From positions 36,440 to 100,439 of the forward strand of contig JAFKAC010000164.1 of NCBI GenBank assembly GCA_025766275.1: a stretch of DNA of 64,000 bases, in the 5' to 3' direction. Positions 23,001 to 33,039 of the stretch are shown piece by piece. A model generated the notes under the pieces. That model was not told the origin of the DNA and did no database searches. It saw only the letters and a list, made by a program, of their open reading frames with translations. A program made the position numbers and the translations under genes. The first letter of the stretch is position 1. Each line of letters starts with the position of its first letter. The DNA comes from Lactarius indigo (taxonomy: Eukaryota; Basidiomycota; Agaricomycetes; Russulales; Russulaceae).

Positions 23001-24334
23001 AACCAGTAAAGGTTGTCCTCAAGGTAGCCTTTGGCCACACACTTTTGGTTGACAGATATTTTGAATGAGCCACTGTCAAAGGCAATCTCAGCACCCTTTT
23101 GTGCTAGGGCGCGTGTCGACAAGAAGCGCGTCTTCACCTGTGGTAGGTGTAGCACATTGCTGAGAGTGATAGAGATACCCTGGCTCGTAGTAAAGACGAC
23201 AGACCCGACACCCACTTGGTCTATGGTGGACTTATCACCCAGGCGTACAGTGCCTTTTGTTGGGGTGTAGTCCTTGAAGTCAGACCGATGTGGGGTGATG
23301 TGGTGAGTAGCACCACTGTCCATCATCCAGCGCACACGCGAGGCAGCATACAAGGCAACACCAATTGATTCAGAGGCCCAATCTATCTTGGGCTCTACAA
23401 CCTCCGTGATAGAGGCGGTGGTAGGTACTAGGACATGACTATTGGCAGCATTGTTGCCTGCTTTCTCCTTCTCCTTTGCGTCAGCCTCATCCTTCTTCCT
23501 CCTCCTGCAGTCAGGCTTGATGTGGCCCTTTTTGTTGCAGTAGTGGCAAGTAAGACCAGAGTGGTCCTTCTTGCCCTTCTTGCCCGTCGACTTGACGGGG
23601 GCCACCTTGTTGAGGGAGGAGCCAGAGGGCCCAGCTCTGCGAGCTTCTTCCGACACTATGCGCGCTATGATTTCAGCGTGCTTAAGTCCAGAAGAAGCCC
23701 CACTGGCAAGGATGGTAGAGGCCAACACCTCATAAGAGGGCGGCAGTGCGTGGAGGAGAATGAGACAGAATTGAGTGTCAGTGACACCCATCTGTGCGTT
23801 GGAAAGGGCAACCCGCAGCTCATTGAGCTTGGCCAACTGAGTGGCCATGGGTGCGGAGTCGTCAAGGCGGGCTTGTGTTAGCTGGATCCACAAGTTGAAG
23901 ATGGTGGTGCTGCCCGAAGCACCAGCATATACATCTCTGAGCTTGTCCCATTTGGCTTTGAAGGTGGGATAGGCAGCGTTGTCAGCGACAAGGGAGTAGA
24001 CATCGGGTTTGAGGTAGAGGCGGAGGTACGCCTTTGCCCGACGTTGTACTGACTCCCATTCGTCTTGGGCAACATCAACTGGTCCATGGTGGAGGGTGAA
24101 CACATCCTCTGCTTCGTGCAGCGTGAGGATGGCTTCAATCGTCCCAGACCACTCATTCCAGTGAGTGCCGTCGAACTGTTCGAGGCGAATGCCAGAAGGC
24201 ATGCTGAACGTTGCGCCATAGGCAGCAGAGATGCGTGCAGAGGGTGTGGACCCAGTGGGGGGAAGCGTGGAGCCCCCAGCAGTAGCAGTAGCACCGGCAG
24301 CAGCGCCAGTGGGAGATGGTGCGTGAGAAAACAT
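20024..24334 (-). CDS. Copia Gag-Pol polyprotein, intact
   Basis: 1,436 residues without a stop. In order: a gag domain of the UBN2 type (FDGTHWNEWSGTIEAIL, about residues 54-230); a CX2CX4HX4C zinc knuckle (CHYCNKKGHIKPDC, about 263-276); an aspartic protease (WMMDSGATHHI, about 335); a gag-pre-integrase block (LDIWHQRMGHIS, about 455); an integrase core (VHSDLAGPM, HSDRGGEY, SPQSNGKAERFNRT); a Copia reverse transcriptase (WVFKLKADG, MDVKSAFLNG, VIVYVDDITILG); and RNase H (YTDSSLADQ, TEAEYMAMTDA, HGDNKGAIDLA). The catalytic Asp and Glu positions that I can check are present. Near-identical LTRs and the open frame suggest a recently active copy. Translation starts at MFSHAPSPTG, about 780 bp after the 5' LTR. 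Confidence 0.97.
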   Translation of the reverse strand: MFSHAPSPTGAAAGATATAGGSTLPPTGSTPSARISAAYGATFSMPSGIRLEQFDGTHWNEWSGTIEAILTLHEAEDVFTLHHGPVDVAQDEWESVQRRAKAYLRLYLKPDVYSLVADNAAYPTFKAKWDKLRDVYAGASGSTTIFNLWIQLTQARLDDSAPMATQLAKLNELRVALSNAQMGVTDTQFCLILLHALPPSYEVLASTILASGASSGLKHAEIIARIVSEEARRAGPSGSSLNKVAPVKSTGKKGKKDHSGLTCHYCNKKGHIKPDCRRRKKDEADAKEKEKAGNNAANSHVLVPTTASITEVVEPKIDWASESIGVALYAASRVRWMMDSGATHHITPHRSDFKDYTPTKGTVRLGDKSTIDQVGVGSVVFTTSQGISITLSNVLHLPQVKTRFLSTRALAQKGAEIAFDSGSFKISVNQKCVAKGYLEDNLYWLDAASVGLNAHTKSSAATLDIWHQRMGHISSAALKAHGPSATTGMDIDSSTTAHTVCRGCEMGKSTRQPFSVSSTKRTTRQFEIVHSDLAGPMQTQSLQGSTYTATFIDDHTKFTVVHFLKSKDQFAKSLQMYLAWGETQSGHKLHALHSDRGGEYMSSVTQDILKQKGIEHHLTMPGSPQSNGKAERFNRTIMDKAMSMLHTAGMSKGFWEHAVCTAVHIYNRSPVHGLKWCTPYELWHSGKVPDVSHLRVFGCKGYMHVPADKPRKLDAKAIEVTLIGFEPESKGYKLWDRSTRSVRVSRDVTFDESSFPSLQGVETHPTPSPPVVPSTTVTAVPHLLALPPMRAPSPAHSSSSEEEDVEKLLDPPQVQPCPTTPPPALPALPTAPKREQTTPTSPPLRPSATRIMRHVPPPSPEMPGGFEDRAQRSQLLREMDNAPRCTARVPVPNPRYFNADNAAWRGRHLGYVELLAAAFVGRDPASYAEAMRSTAADEWTKACQYEMDALAKNGTWELVDLPPNRKAVKSKWVFKLKADGRYRARLVAKGFMQIPGVDFDETFSPVARFESLRLLLALAALEDWHIHQMDVKSAFLNGVLDEEIYMEQPQGFTVTGSETKVCRLVKAIYGLKQASHAWNLQFHGVLTALSFKRTFADAGIYVMPQREGYDPLFVIVYVDDITILGPSLSGIKRLKSDLSERYEMTDLGEIESYLGMRIVRDRSLRRIEIDQSGYIKDVLERFGMSDATPHNTPLPAGADEHLVKYTSQATAPDISHYQSLIGSLLYVQIGTRPDISFAVSRLAQYAANPSPQHLRLAQYVLSYLVGTMDMRIVYDGANGDGLHGYTDSSLADQTDDRHSTSGYVFLLANGAISWSSRKQKTVAQNTTEAEYMAMTDAVNQAAWYQSFLMELRYEVDDPIPLHGDNKGAIDLALNPVTGRRSKHIAIRHHVIREYIEKGTITLIRTPTVDMVADGFTKSLPRVLLQKHNDDMGLVCT

Positions 24335-25116
24335 TGGGATGATTTATCTATCGCCGAGGAGCAGTCAGCGACAGTGCTTCATAGTTTGCAAGACAAAGAT
24401 AGAGGGGGTATACCACTCCTGTCTGTGATTCTGTAAGGCCAGAACGCTAACGCGTCCTGCCTCCTGATAGTATGCCAGTGATACAAGGGCTAGGCCCAGG
24501 TTGGAGAGTCCCTTTGCCATACCATGAGCTAGCTGCCAGCCAGGATGTGTCTAAGACACAGCTCAAATGGTTTGCGTCAGGGGGAAGGTGAAGGGATTGC
24601 TTTCAGAGCCCAAGGCTGTCTACCTCAGCCTCCTCGGCCTGTTGGTTGCCTCATCGCCACAAGTGGCTTTACTGAATCCTTTCCCATTGCCGCTACAAGG
24701 CAGGTATCTGGTTGCAGAACACCATAATGGTGAACACCCCCCAGAGCCTGAACCAGGTTTTACACTCCCATGGTGAGGAGATCCTGCACCCAGTGTGGAG
24801 CACCAGAGACAGCTGGTGCTAAGCTCCACAATACACAGCCCAGTGGGCCATGCACGCCTGGATATTTTGAAGTTAAGGGGCTACCAGACCCAGTCTCCTT
24901 GTGCATAGCGCAGGGGCTAGGAAAACAGTAGGGGTGAAAGTAGGACTACTGGGCAGTACATGTACAGGAGGTTCCTCAGCAGAGACAAGTGGCGCCCCAC
25001 TGCTCTCTGCCTTGGGCAAGGCTGGTAAGGCCCCAGACAGACCTTAGCCTGGTGTGTCCTCCTAGGAAGACAGTGACCAGCCAAGTGGAGTGGCTAGGGC
25101 ACCAGGGCCCATAACC
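24335..25116 (-). other. Copia untranslated leader
   Basis: The region between the 5' LTR and the Gag-Pol start. Just inside the LTR the sense strand reads GGTTATGGGCCCTGG, which may contain the primer-binding site; I could not assign it to a tRNA. Confidence 0.6.
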
Positions 25117-25733
25117 TGATGAACAGACACATAGGAACTATACTCACAGTGGGACAAAGTACTGTGGTGAGATATAGAGGGTGACTGAGAAGCAGCACAG
25201 GAGGTGTCAAGCAAGTAAAGCAAGATGATAGTCTGGCACACAGCAGTGAGAGAACTGATAATAGTATTACAGTGGAGAGAACATACCTGGCACACAGCAG
25301 TGAGAGAACTGATGTGGACCAGGAGCGTACAAGCACTACTACTTATACTGTACAGAGGTGTGACACTAGTACAAGAGTGGTAACGTAGAGTCACAGAATA
25401 CAAGGAGCGTTGTTCTACATACAGGACAAAAGGAGTGTATGAAAAGAGAACAAGGCGACTAGAACAAAGAGAGTCCAGACAAAGATGATATCATAATGAC
25501 ATCACAATAAAGATAGGAACTAAAGGAGAACAAAGGACTGAGTACAATGAAGCGTCTGGAGTGTTCTACATGATGTCATGGTACATGATGTCATACATGA
25601 CGCAATGATCAGCGCTAGATTGTACAGATCAAATGTAAGTAATCTACAAGTCCAATTAATCTAATCTAAAGCAGTCCATGCTGCAAGTCTGGTTCGTACG
25701 AGCCGCTAAGTGCGCAAGGGTCACTTATCAACA
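25117..25733 (-). repeat. 5' LTR of the Copia element
   Basis: 617 bp, ending in CTTATCAACA on the plus strand and followed by the CTCAG duplication. Confidence 0.97.
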
Positions 25734-28700
25734 CTCAGGAGGTGGGTCACTCTTAAGCAAAGCAGTAAACTTGGACCCCACCTGGACAGCCATTGAACTC
25801 CACATAGCGCTTTGTCTTGCTGCCCACACAGCATGCCCCGGCTGTGACTGGGGCTCAATGAGCTCCTGCTTTGTTTGCCAAAATTTCTCTTGATGTCTGA
25901 AGAACCTAATGGCAGAGTCCATCTCGACTTGGAGACACTGAAGCTCTTCAATCCACCGCATGGTTTGAGCTTTTGCTTGAAGCCAATGGACCCGGTAGAC
26001 TGTGTGGAGTGTTAGATTTCTTAAGCATGTATGAACAGAGTAGCCTGTACAATCTTCCATCCATTCCCCAACGTCGGCATCTCTCCGAACATCCATTGTC
26101 CAAAACCAAGGCAATGATTTGTTCCGTTGTCCACGCACATGGGGCGCAATTACGCTTGTCTTGACACTCAAGTCCTGGCGCCTCAAGACTTTGTACCTGT
26201 CAAGGAGAGAGCTGCTGGCGCCAAGGTCTACTATTGCCTGCCGTGCACAAGTATACACCCGAGCATGATGTTGAACAGTTGACTCGGCAGCATGCACCTC
26301 TGTCCAAGCACGAGTTTTGAGTCTCTGTGTACGTGCTGGACGAACGTCATGTCTGAACAGATAGGATTTGTGTCCCAGGGCAATGCGAATATGATGCAGA
26401 GTGTCATTGAGTTGGCCCTCCCTTAGGTGAAGTTCCGCCTTCGCCAGGTCTTCGGCACCATTTTTGTCACACCAGTCATATCCAAGATGTGAGGGGAGAT
26501 GCAATGGGATATACTCCGCATCAATACTGCCGTCAGTGGAGTTATTTCCTGATACTTGCAATTGATCATGTTCTTCGGCAGATGATGCACACTCGTCATC
26601 GTCTTCTCCTTCACCGATGCCATCAAATTCGATGCCGATATATCTTTCTCTTAAAGGGGTGTTATCCCAGGAGTCACCTCCACTGTCAGGGGAAGCCCGG
26701 AGAATGTTAGCTGCCTGCTTTTGGAACGTGTCAACTCTTTCTTGAAGCCGAGCACGCTTCAAGGCAATATCCCTTTGTTGATCTGGTGTTGGATGGGACC
26801 CAATCTTCCTTTCCAGTGCTTGAAGGGATAACCTACATTTTTTGTGAAACCATGATCAGAAGTCTCCCTCAGAAAGCTGCCGAAAATCATACTGCGTCTC
26901 CTGAATCTTCAACCCGCTACTGAGCCACGTAGCATGCCCCTTATGGCCAGAGCCCTCTATCTCCTTCTCTGTCAAATCAAGAAGTATTTCTGCACACGAT
27001 GGGACTGAATCCTCATGTTAGGCAAAAACAATCACGGAGTAACCAGACCCACATCGTTTCATCTTGATGTCATAGATGTCCATCACTTTTACATCACGAC
27101 CTCGCTCCCTTTGTGCGTGCTCCTCTTCGGCACCCCAAGCCTTAATATGTTCTGGACTTGCCTGATGCACTTATGGACTCAAATGCTGCCGTGCTCAGCA
27201 TAGCTGCCGAAAGTGCCTTTCGGTAGCGTCTAGACACGGCATTGACTACACAACCAGAGTGAGCACCAGTGCGGCATCCATAGGAAAGAACTTGCCTAGG
27301 TCGATAAGTTTCTTCCAATTGGAGTCGTTCATGTGGTCGTCTATGACCTCCCTACGGTGTGATGTTGACATCCCCCTTGTGCTTCTGGTGATCTCATTGA
27401 GCGGAGCCCAAAGTGTTTCAATGGTCTCGCCATCGATTTGTCGTCCACCTTTGATAAAGCTAGGTGAGTACCTAGCTAGGCAGGTATCTTGGTGTCCATG
27501 TATGTGAAAAAGGCCGATGCCCAACCTAAGCTCCAGGTTATCAGGAACTTCAAGATAGTTGCTGCCGACAACCCTCTCCGCCATATGAACACTCCATTGA
27601 CACATGACATCGTAGCAGATGAGGGCGGCCTCTATTCCCTCCATATTAAAGTTCAGGGCCTTGAAAATGGAGTAGTCCATGTTCTTCTGGCTTTTGGAGG
27701 TTGGTTTTCACCTAGCATATGTTGATAAATATGAAAACTCACGCTTCTCCCTTTTGAAAGTCAACAACAGAATCAGGGACAAAGGCCCCATGAATACAGG
27801 CTGTGGCGCCGATTCCAGTTGATTCAAGGTGTGAGCTATGCTTGTTTACATTATTTACTGCACGGTGATCATGGCATGTCGACCTCTGCTTGAGTGTGAG
27901 CTTTCCTCTGCCGAAATACAAGATGTAGTACCTGACCTGCCGCCTCTCAACTGCCGATTTCAGATGCGATTCGTATGGTTCTCGGCTGACCATGAACCCT
28001 GTGCCTTCAGAAAGTGGAATATCATTCTCTGGATTTCTCATCTTCATGTGCTCTGCCTGGAAGTTGCCATCCATCATGAAACCTCGCATAAAAAGGACGT
28101 CGCTAAAGTGATATATGTCGGCAGCTGCCAGGTACCGATGTCTATTAACACACCTATTTTCATACTCTCTCCAATCTTCAGGGAGGTTGATCCCGGGTTG
28201 TGCACACAAAGCACAAAATATAGCCATCGATCCTGACTTCTGTTCTTCATCCCCTCCATACCCAAAACCAAATCGCTTTCAGGAAATGAGCACTCTCCAC
28301 TGTCGGCAGGCCCTAAGAAGCTCCCGATATCGGTCCTAAGTATTCCACTTAGTTTACCGTCGGCAGATAGGCTTGTAAATCCTCCTACCGGCACTGTATT
28401 CGGAAACTCATCATTTGTGAGTCTCCTTAGGCGACTGAAAAACTGGCTTGGGGTTGTCTTGCATTCAAGATTATCCAAATGGAAGTCTTCTAGCACCCGG
28501 AAGGTAAATGCTGTCTTTGGGTTGCGAAATGTAGCTGGAAAGAGCCCTGCCGTCATCAACTGCATGTCGCGCTCGGGAGCTTCAGGGCAGCAGCACCAGC
28601 TGACACCAATATCATGAACACCAGACCTATCAATAACAGTAATGATTGGGTTTCCGTCTTTGTCACGACGACCAGGTTTTGAGTTGTTGTAACCAAGGTT

Positions 28701-29466
28701 GGCAGCTGTGCCGAAGCCAAAGTCGGCAGCTGTGTCATATTCATTTTGGCTGCCGACCTGGCGGTCTTCATCGTCGCAGTCCATCTGTGACTGTATCGAT
28801 TGGGATGTGATTTAAAATATAAAAGGGTTCGCAATGCACACTTTGATTCAATTGATTGGGGCATAAATCTCCAGAGTGTCCAAGACGCAAGCTTACCCCA
28901 ACCTCCCGCATCCAAGATGAAATAAAGTATTTTCCTGTCCATCTCTGGACCCTGTGGAAAGGGAGCCGCTGGTGGGACTTCCGGCAACACTCCTTGCAGA
29001 GCACCAGAGTAGGAAAGCATTCAGTGCACCTCCACTCAAATGGAGCAGACATGCAGCTCTGACACATTGTCATAGCAGGGACGCCCTCAGAATTGAGGAG
29101 GCAGCGCAGGTAAGGGCCAATCCTAGGAATAAACTCCTCCATATAGGTATGTTGGGACTGAGACATGTCAATTACTGTCAAGGACAGACGTGTGAGTGAA
29201 CTCACTCTTTTCTGTTCTGGCTCCTCTATCCAGAATGTGTCGTTGATATCCATAGGTAGAGGATCAGTTTCATGCAAAGTTGCCTCATGATTGTCTATCT
29301 CTCTTCCACCAGCACCTCTCCTCGGTACCGGCAAATCTGTTGAGGTGATCACTTCAACTGGGACGCTTCTAGTTCCTCGAGAGCTCTCCCGAGTCACCCA
29401 GTTGATTATCTTGGCCTTAGACTTTCTCTGGAAGACTTTGGATGCCTTTATACCTTTGGGTGCCAT

Positions 29467-29694
29467 GGGGAGCCAAGATAGGTGGGGTTTTTTTTTTGCG
29501 TTGTGGCGTATATGCTTGGAGGAGTGCCTCTTATCAGCCTACCGGAAAAGTTGGCGGTCCGAGTATTGTTCTGGCAACTTCAGTGGCTTCGGTAGCTTCG
29601 GCAGCTTCGGCAGTCTAGATATTTCATTTACAGCTTTGGCAGGCCAGGCATTGTATTTGCAGATCGGATAGATCTGGACCTATAGCCGCCCACT
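29467..29694. promoter_or_regulatory. Putative KDZ transposase promoter with clustered TCGGCAG motifs
   Basis: Upstream of the transposase ATG (29466) lies GGCTTCGGTAGCTTCGGCAG followed by a second CTTCGGCAG (about 29587-29613). This is a run of three 9-10 bp repeats of the element-wide heptamer. A T-run (29488-29497) lies closer to the gene. The regulatory role is inferred from position and repetition only. Confidence 0.4.
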
Positions 29695-30725
29695 CTACTG
29701 TTGGTGGATTTGAGGGACCGGCATCGGCAGCCTTGCAAACCACTCTGGGATGTTCAACGAGTCCAATGTCTGTTGGAGACATTCTCTGGACATCTTCCTT
29801 CCAATGCACCTGATGTCCTCACCGATAGCCAATGGCCACTTCATGAATGTAACACATTTTTTATTTACTTTATATGGATATGGGACGATAGACCATATGT
29901 AGCTAAATACACATGTAGCTTGAACAAGTGCTGGGAAATTGGTATCACCAGCCATAACGCTGCCGAAACTTCCTCGAATTAACTCTGAGAAGGTGTGTGA
30001 GGCAAGGACACAGCAGATAATTTTTTAATCACATACCCTCGACCATCCCATATAATAGCGCCATCCTCCCTAGCACATGTAGCGGCATACCCAGGTTGCT
30101 GTACCAGCTCCACTTCTTGAATGGCGCCAGCTACCAAGCGTCGTAATCCATGAAGGCGGATTGAGTCTTCTTCTTCTATTCCTGGTACTGCTATAATACT
30201 TGCTGCTTCTGAAAGCCGCTCTTGAATAAAGTCTTCAACATGCTTCTGGAATGGCTCTATCCATGGGAAAAGGCAGAATGTTTGAAGTATGAATTTCAAC
30301 TCATCGAAGCAGTTGCAAGCCCTTTCTTCCTCCTCTATCATGTCTGGGGTTCTTCGGGAATCTGCTGATTTGGATTGTAAGATGAGAGAACATTCGTAGC
30401 CCCTTGATATCCATGTGAGAACAAAGTCACTGGAGGGGGTAGCAGACGCACCAGGAAAGAGCAGCCTTTGAGCACTTCGGCAGGTCCTCCGCTGCCATTA
30501 GCATGCACCTCTGCGCACACCTTTCCTCCAATAGTGCATGCTCTGCTTTGCTGACCTTTCGGTACCCAGGTGCTCGCTTCCACCGAGCATATTCCCGCTG
30601 GTAAGTCTGGAGGGGTTTTTTGTTCCTAGGAATTTAGCACATAAGATATCTGGCCACTCGTATTGAAGAGCAGGGAAACAGTGCCATAATATTACTCACC
30701 TTTGATAGTATGCTGTTCTCTTCAT
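29695..30725 (-). pseudogene. Unrecognised KDZ cargo gene, one frame break
   Basis: I do not recognise this protein. ATG at 30725 (MKRTAYYQRNKKPLQTYQRE after an intron with a GTGAGT donor and TTCCTAG acceptor). It reads through REYARWKRAPGYRKVSKAEH, a GTGCGT...CAAG intron, and then GYECSLILQSKSADSRRTPD and a helical middle (FIQERLSEAASIIAVPGIEE; GLRRLVAGAIQEVELVQQPG). The next intron near 29995-30045 joins DGR to ELIRGSFGSVMAGDTNFPA only if one G of a GGG is removed. From there the frame runs to the stop at 29695. Without that correction it ends within about a dozen codons. It lies between the transposase and the TET/JBP gene on the same strand. Length about 270 residues. Confidence 0.45.
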
Positions 30726-30984
30726 CGTTTGCTGTAAGGGAAAAGGATTGCGGGACAACAGCCTGTTATACATCCACAAATGGGTCCTGTAAAAGGCAGT
30801 TATTAAGGCACCTGAAAGTGCAGCCAGCCATCATTTTGGAGTCTGTCATCTGGGCGCATCAGTCGGTAGCTGCCGAAGCACGATCTAGGGTCCTTAGATG
30901 GCCTGGTTTTGCCAATGTTGCAACCAGACCCTATTTACGATATCAACAGTGCCAAGATAGATAACCGCTAAGATGGGTCTGTCT

Positions 30985-31310
30985 TGACAAAAAAACAAAG
31001 CATTTATCTTGTGCAGCCAGGTTGAGAAATAAAGCTCGATAGTATAGACTCTGAGGATGCAGTATGAGCACGCCCCATTAACATCATGAGGATTTTGATT
31101 GTTCGGCAGCTCAGAGGAGGGAGCACTCTGCATTCACAAATCTAGATCCTCAGTCACTGTAGACAAAAAACAACAGATTTGTCTCGCACAGCTAGATTGA
31201 TACATAAAGCTTGATAGTATAGTCTCTATGAAAGCAGTATGAGCACGCCCCATTAACATGGAAAGGATTTTGAATTGTTCGGCAGCTCAGAAGAGGGGGA
31301 ATAGGCAAAC
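30985..31310. repeat. ~175-bp imperfect direct duplication
   Basis: Two copies (about 30995-31130 and 31180-31305) share AAAGC-CGATAGTATAG, AGCACGCCCCATTAACAT and GTTCGGCAGCTCAGA. No gene is supported in 30726-31564. Short open frames through these copies look like chance, though the 3' region of the TET/JBP transcript must lie here. Confidence 0.7.
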
Positions 31311-31564
31311 TCAGGTTCTTGGCCACTACAGACCACCATTTCACTTTTCTTGGGAAGATGTACGCGCTTGAGACATTTGGTGAGCTGCTGCAAAAAACAA
31401 CATTTCTTCGCATCTGCAAAACATTGAGCCAACAGATGAGCTGCCGACCCCATAGATCTGCTCCAATGGCTATGCCCCATTTCACCTATGCTCATTGCTA
31501 GGGACATAGAAGTCTGACTTCACTGAGGGAAGGAAATATATATAGGAGAAAGCACTGGAATTCT

Positions 31565-32869
31565 CTACGCTACCAGATAGCAGTCTACTGACATCCAAGA
31601 TTTCCCTGGCACCTTAGCCCACTCGTGCACTCTATCCCTCATAAAATATACATAGCACACTCTTTCTCCTTCAAAGTGCTCCACTTCATGCTCCAACATT
31701 GCTGCTAACACTCCAACTACCGAACCAGGACCATACTCAAGTGAAAGTCCAAGACCCGGCAGCTTCAAATTGCAATTTCGGTAGCTTCCTACAGACGCCA
31801 GTAGGTCATACCATTGTTTTCTGGAACTGACATCCCGATGTGGTGGCGTGAGGTGGTTGCATATGACAGAGATGCCGCTGTAAACGGATGTCCATTTGTG
31901 GAGGATCTCCTGGGGCTTGATCTCAGAGCAGCTTCTTAGCACTTTGAAGGTATCCCGACCGGCATCATAAAGTTCCAGGATGAATGACAGCCAGTATCGC
32001 ACCCATTATTGAATTCGTTTCAGTGGCGCGATCTAGCCAGTCTAAGGCAGCTGGATTTTTCAAAGACACGGAGACCTGAGGGAAATTTTGTACCGTCTCA
32101 ATTGAAATCAGCTACCGAACAAGAAAATATTACATGATTAAACAGCTCACCTCATGCCCTTGTTGGAACCATGCAGGTGAAAGGTCAATTAACCCTTGAT
32201 GGCCATCTAATCCCGAAGGAAAGTATCCTGGATCAAGGCGCCAAGAGGTGCCTGTTCGGCGCTTTTCCAGCAATGGATGTAACTTCGCTGTCGCGGCCAT
32301 CATTTCACTCTAAAATGCATATTCAATTTGATGTGGTGATCGGACAAGGTGAATAAACTCACTTGCCTAGAATCATTCAAGATTCCAGGAAGGTGCCATG
32401 CCAATATAACTCCCTGCATATCAACAATAATGCAGGGTCTTGAAATGGGAATGTCGGCAGCTGAATCATTCCGTGGAGGATATTGCCTTCTCATAATGGC
32501 CTCGCCAGCGTCTGCGGCAGCAGTTCCCGGCCTTGGGAACTTCTTTGGGAGCTTCTCCGCATAACGCGTAGCATCCCACTCTATCTTCACTGCTCAGATT
32601 ATTTCAGAAATTGATGCCTGAGTGGCTGGTCTACATAACTGACCGCGGTTCATGAAGGCCTCCACCAGAGTGAGTGCCATTCGGTCCAGCTCCAAAATTA
32701 GATGCACCGGCAGCATCAGGGGGACTTGTGGTGCCATGGCAGCGTCAATCAGCTCAGAGGAGCGCTCATCTAACTTGAATCGGAACTGAGCTTGGAGATA
32801 TTGGGCACAGAGATGCGAGAGACTCAGGGGAGTGAGTCTGCGGGAGTTAACAGGCTGGAAAGACTGCAT
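31565..32869 (-). pseudogene. TET/JBP-family 2OG-Fe(II) dioxygenase, one +1 frame break
   Basis: Predicted to oxidise 5-methylcytosine in DNA. Exons by eye: 32869-32644, 32589-32363, 32309-32151, 32075-31565, joined by introns of 54, 53 and 75 bp, giving about 374 residues. The fourth exon has the family core: NHLTPPHRDVSSRKQWYDLL (iron-binding His-x-Asp in HRD), then LGLSLEYGPGSVVGVLAAML, EHEVEH with the distal His, and GERVCYVYFMRDRVHEW with the 2OG-binding Arg. Upstream, RPCIIVDMQGVILAWHLPGI and KNPAALDWLDRATETN fit fungal members. The frame needs removal of one G from a GG pair at about 31979-31984 (VIHP then ELYDAGRD); otherwise it ends at once. It is divergent from the gene at 33040 across 170 bp. 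Confidence 0.85.
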
Positions 32870-33039
32870 ATTCTAACCGTTAAGGAACTTGGTGCAGAAG
32901 ACTAGCTGCCGATCCACCCGAATTCCGTAGTTTTTCTAGCTGCCGATAAACAAACCCACGCTGCCAAGCATGTGATATCGTCACTTAAACTGCCGCAGAT
33001 TGTCAGACCTTCAGTCTGTCCCTCCTGTTAATCTTCCCC
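32870..33039. promoter_or_regulatory. Shared divergent promoter of TET/JBP and 33040 gene
   Basis: The 170-bp gap between two start codons pointing apart contains two exact CTGCCGA (near 32905 and 32938) and two near matches (GCTGCCAAGC, ACTGCCGCAG). That is far denser than chance. A regulatory function is inferred. Confidence 0.45.

Larger units (their letters stand above)
19388..25733 (-). mobile_element. Full-length Copia (Ty1-type) retrotransposon, young
   Basis: 6,346 bp with two 617-bp LTRs and a perfect 5-bp duplication CTCAG (19383-19387 and 25734-25738). The LTRs differ at three positions that I could find, all transitions near their right ends. The single long polyprotein frame is open. 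It sits in the last exon of the KDZ transposase in the same orientation. A polypurine tract (GGGGAGA on the minus strand) precedes the left LTR. Confidence 0.97.
19344..29466 (-). pseudogene. KDZ transposase with CxC2 cysteine cluster, interrupted by Copia
   Basis: Transposase of the Kyakuja-Dileera-Zisupton class. By-eye exons: 29466-28840, 28784-28389, 28335-28154, 28102-27937, 27885-27743, 27690-27296, 27245-27053, 27004-26893, 26832-25734, then after the Copia about 19387-19344, giving about 1,110 residues. The N-terminus carries a CxC2 zinc cluster (CQSC...CTEC...CKECC...H). Next come the KDZ-associated block (SGVHDIGVSWCCC; LFPATFRNPKTAFTFRVLED) and the catalytic region (CYDVMCQW; GLFHIHGHQD; GGRQIDGETIETLW; DDHMNDSNWKKL). 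The intron at 27246-27295 uses a GC donor (GCAAGT). Lesions are a TGA at 28279-28281 (CGA expected), a +1 G near 27178, and the Copia. The last 13 codons (FAKVLLQPKTSR, stop) lie beyond the Copia and rejoin exactly once one CTCAG is removed. Confidence 0.9.
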
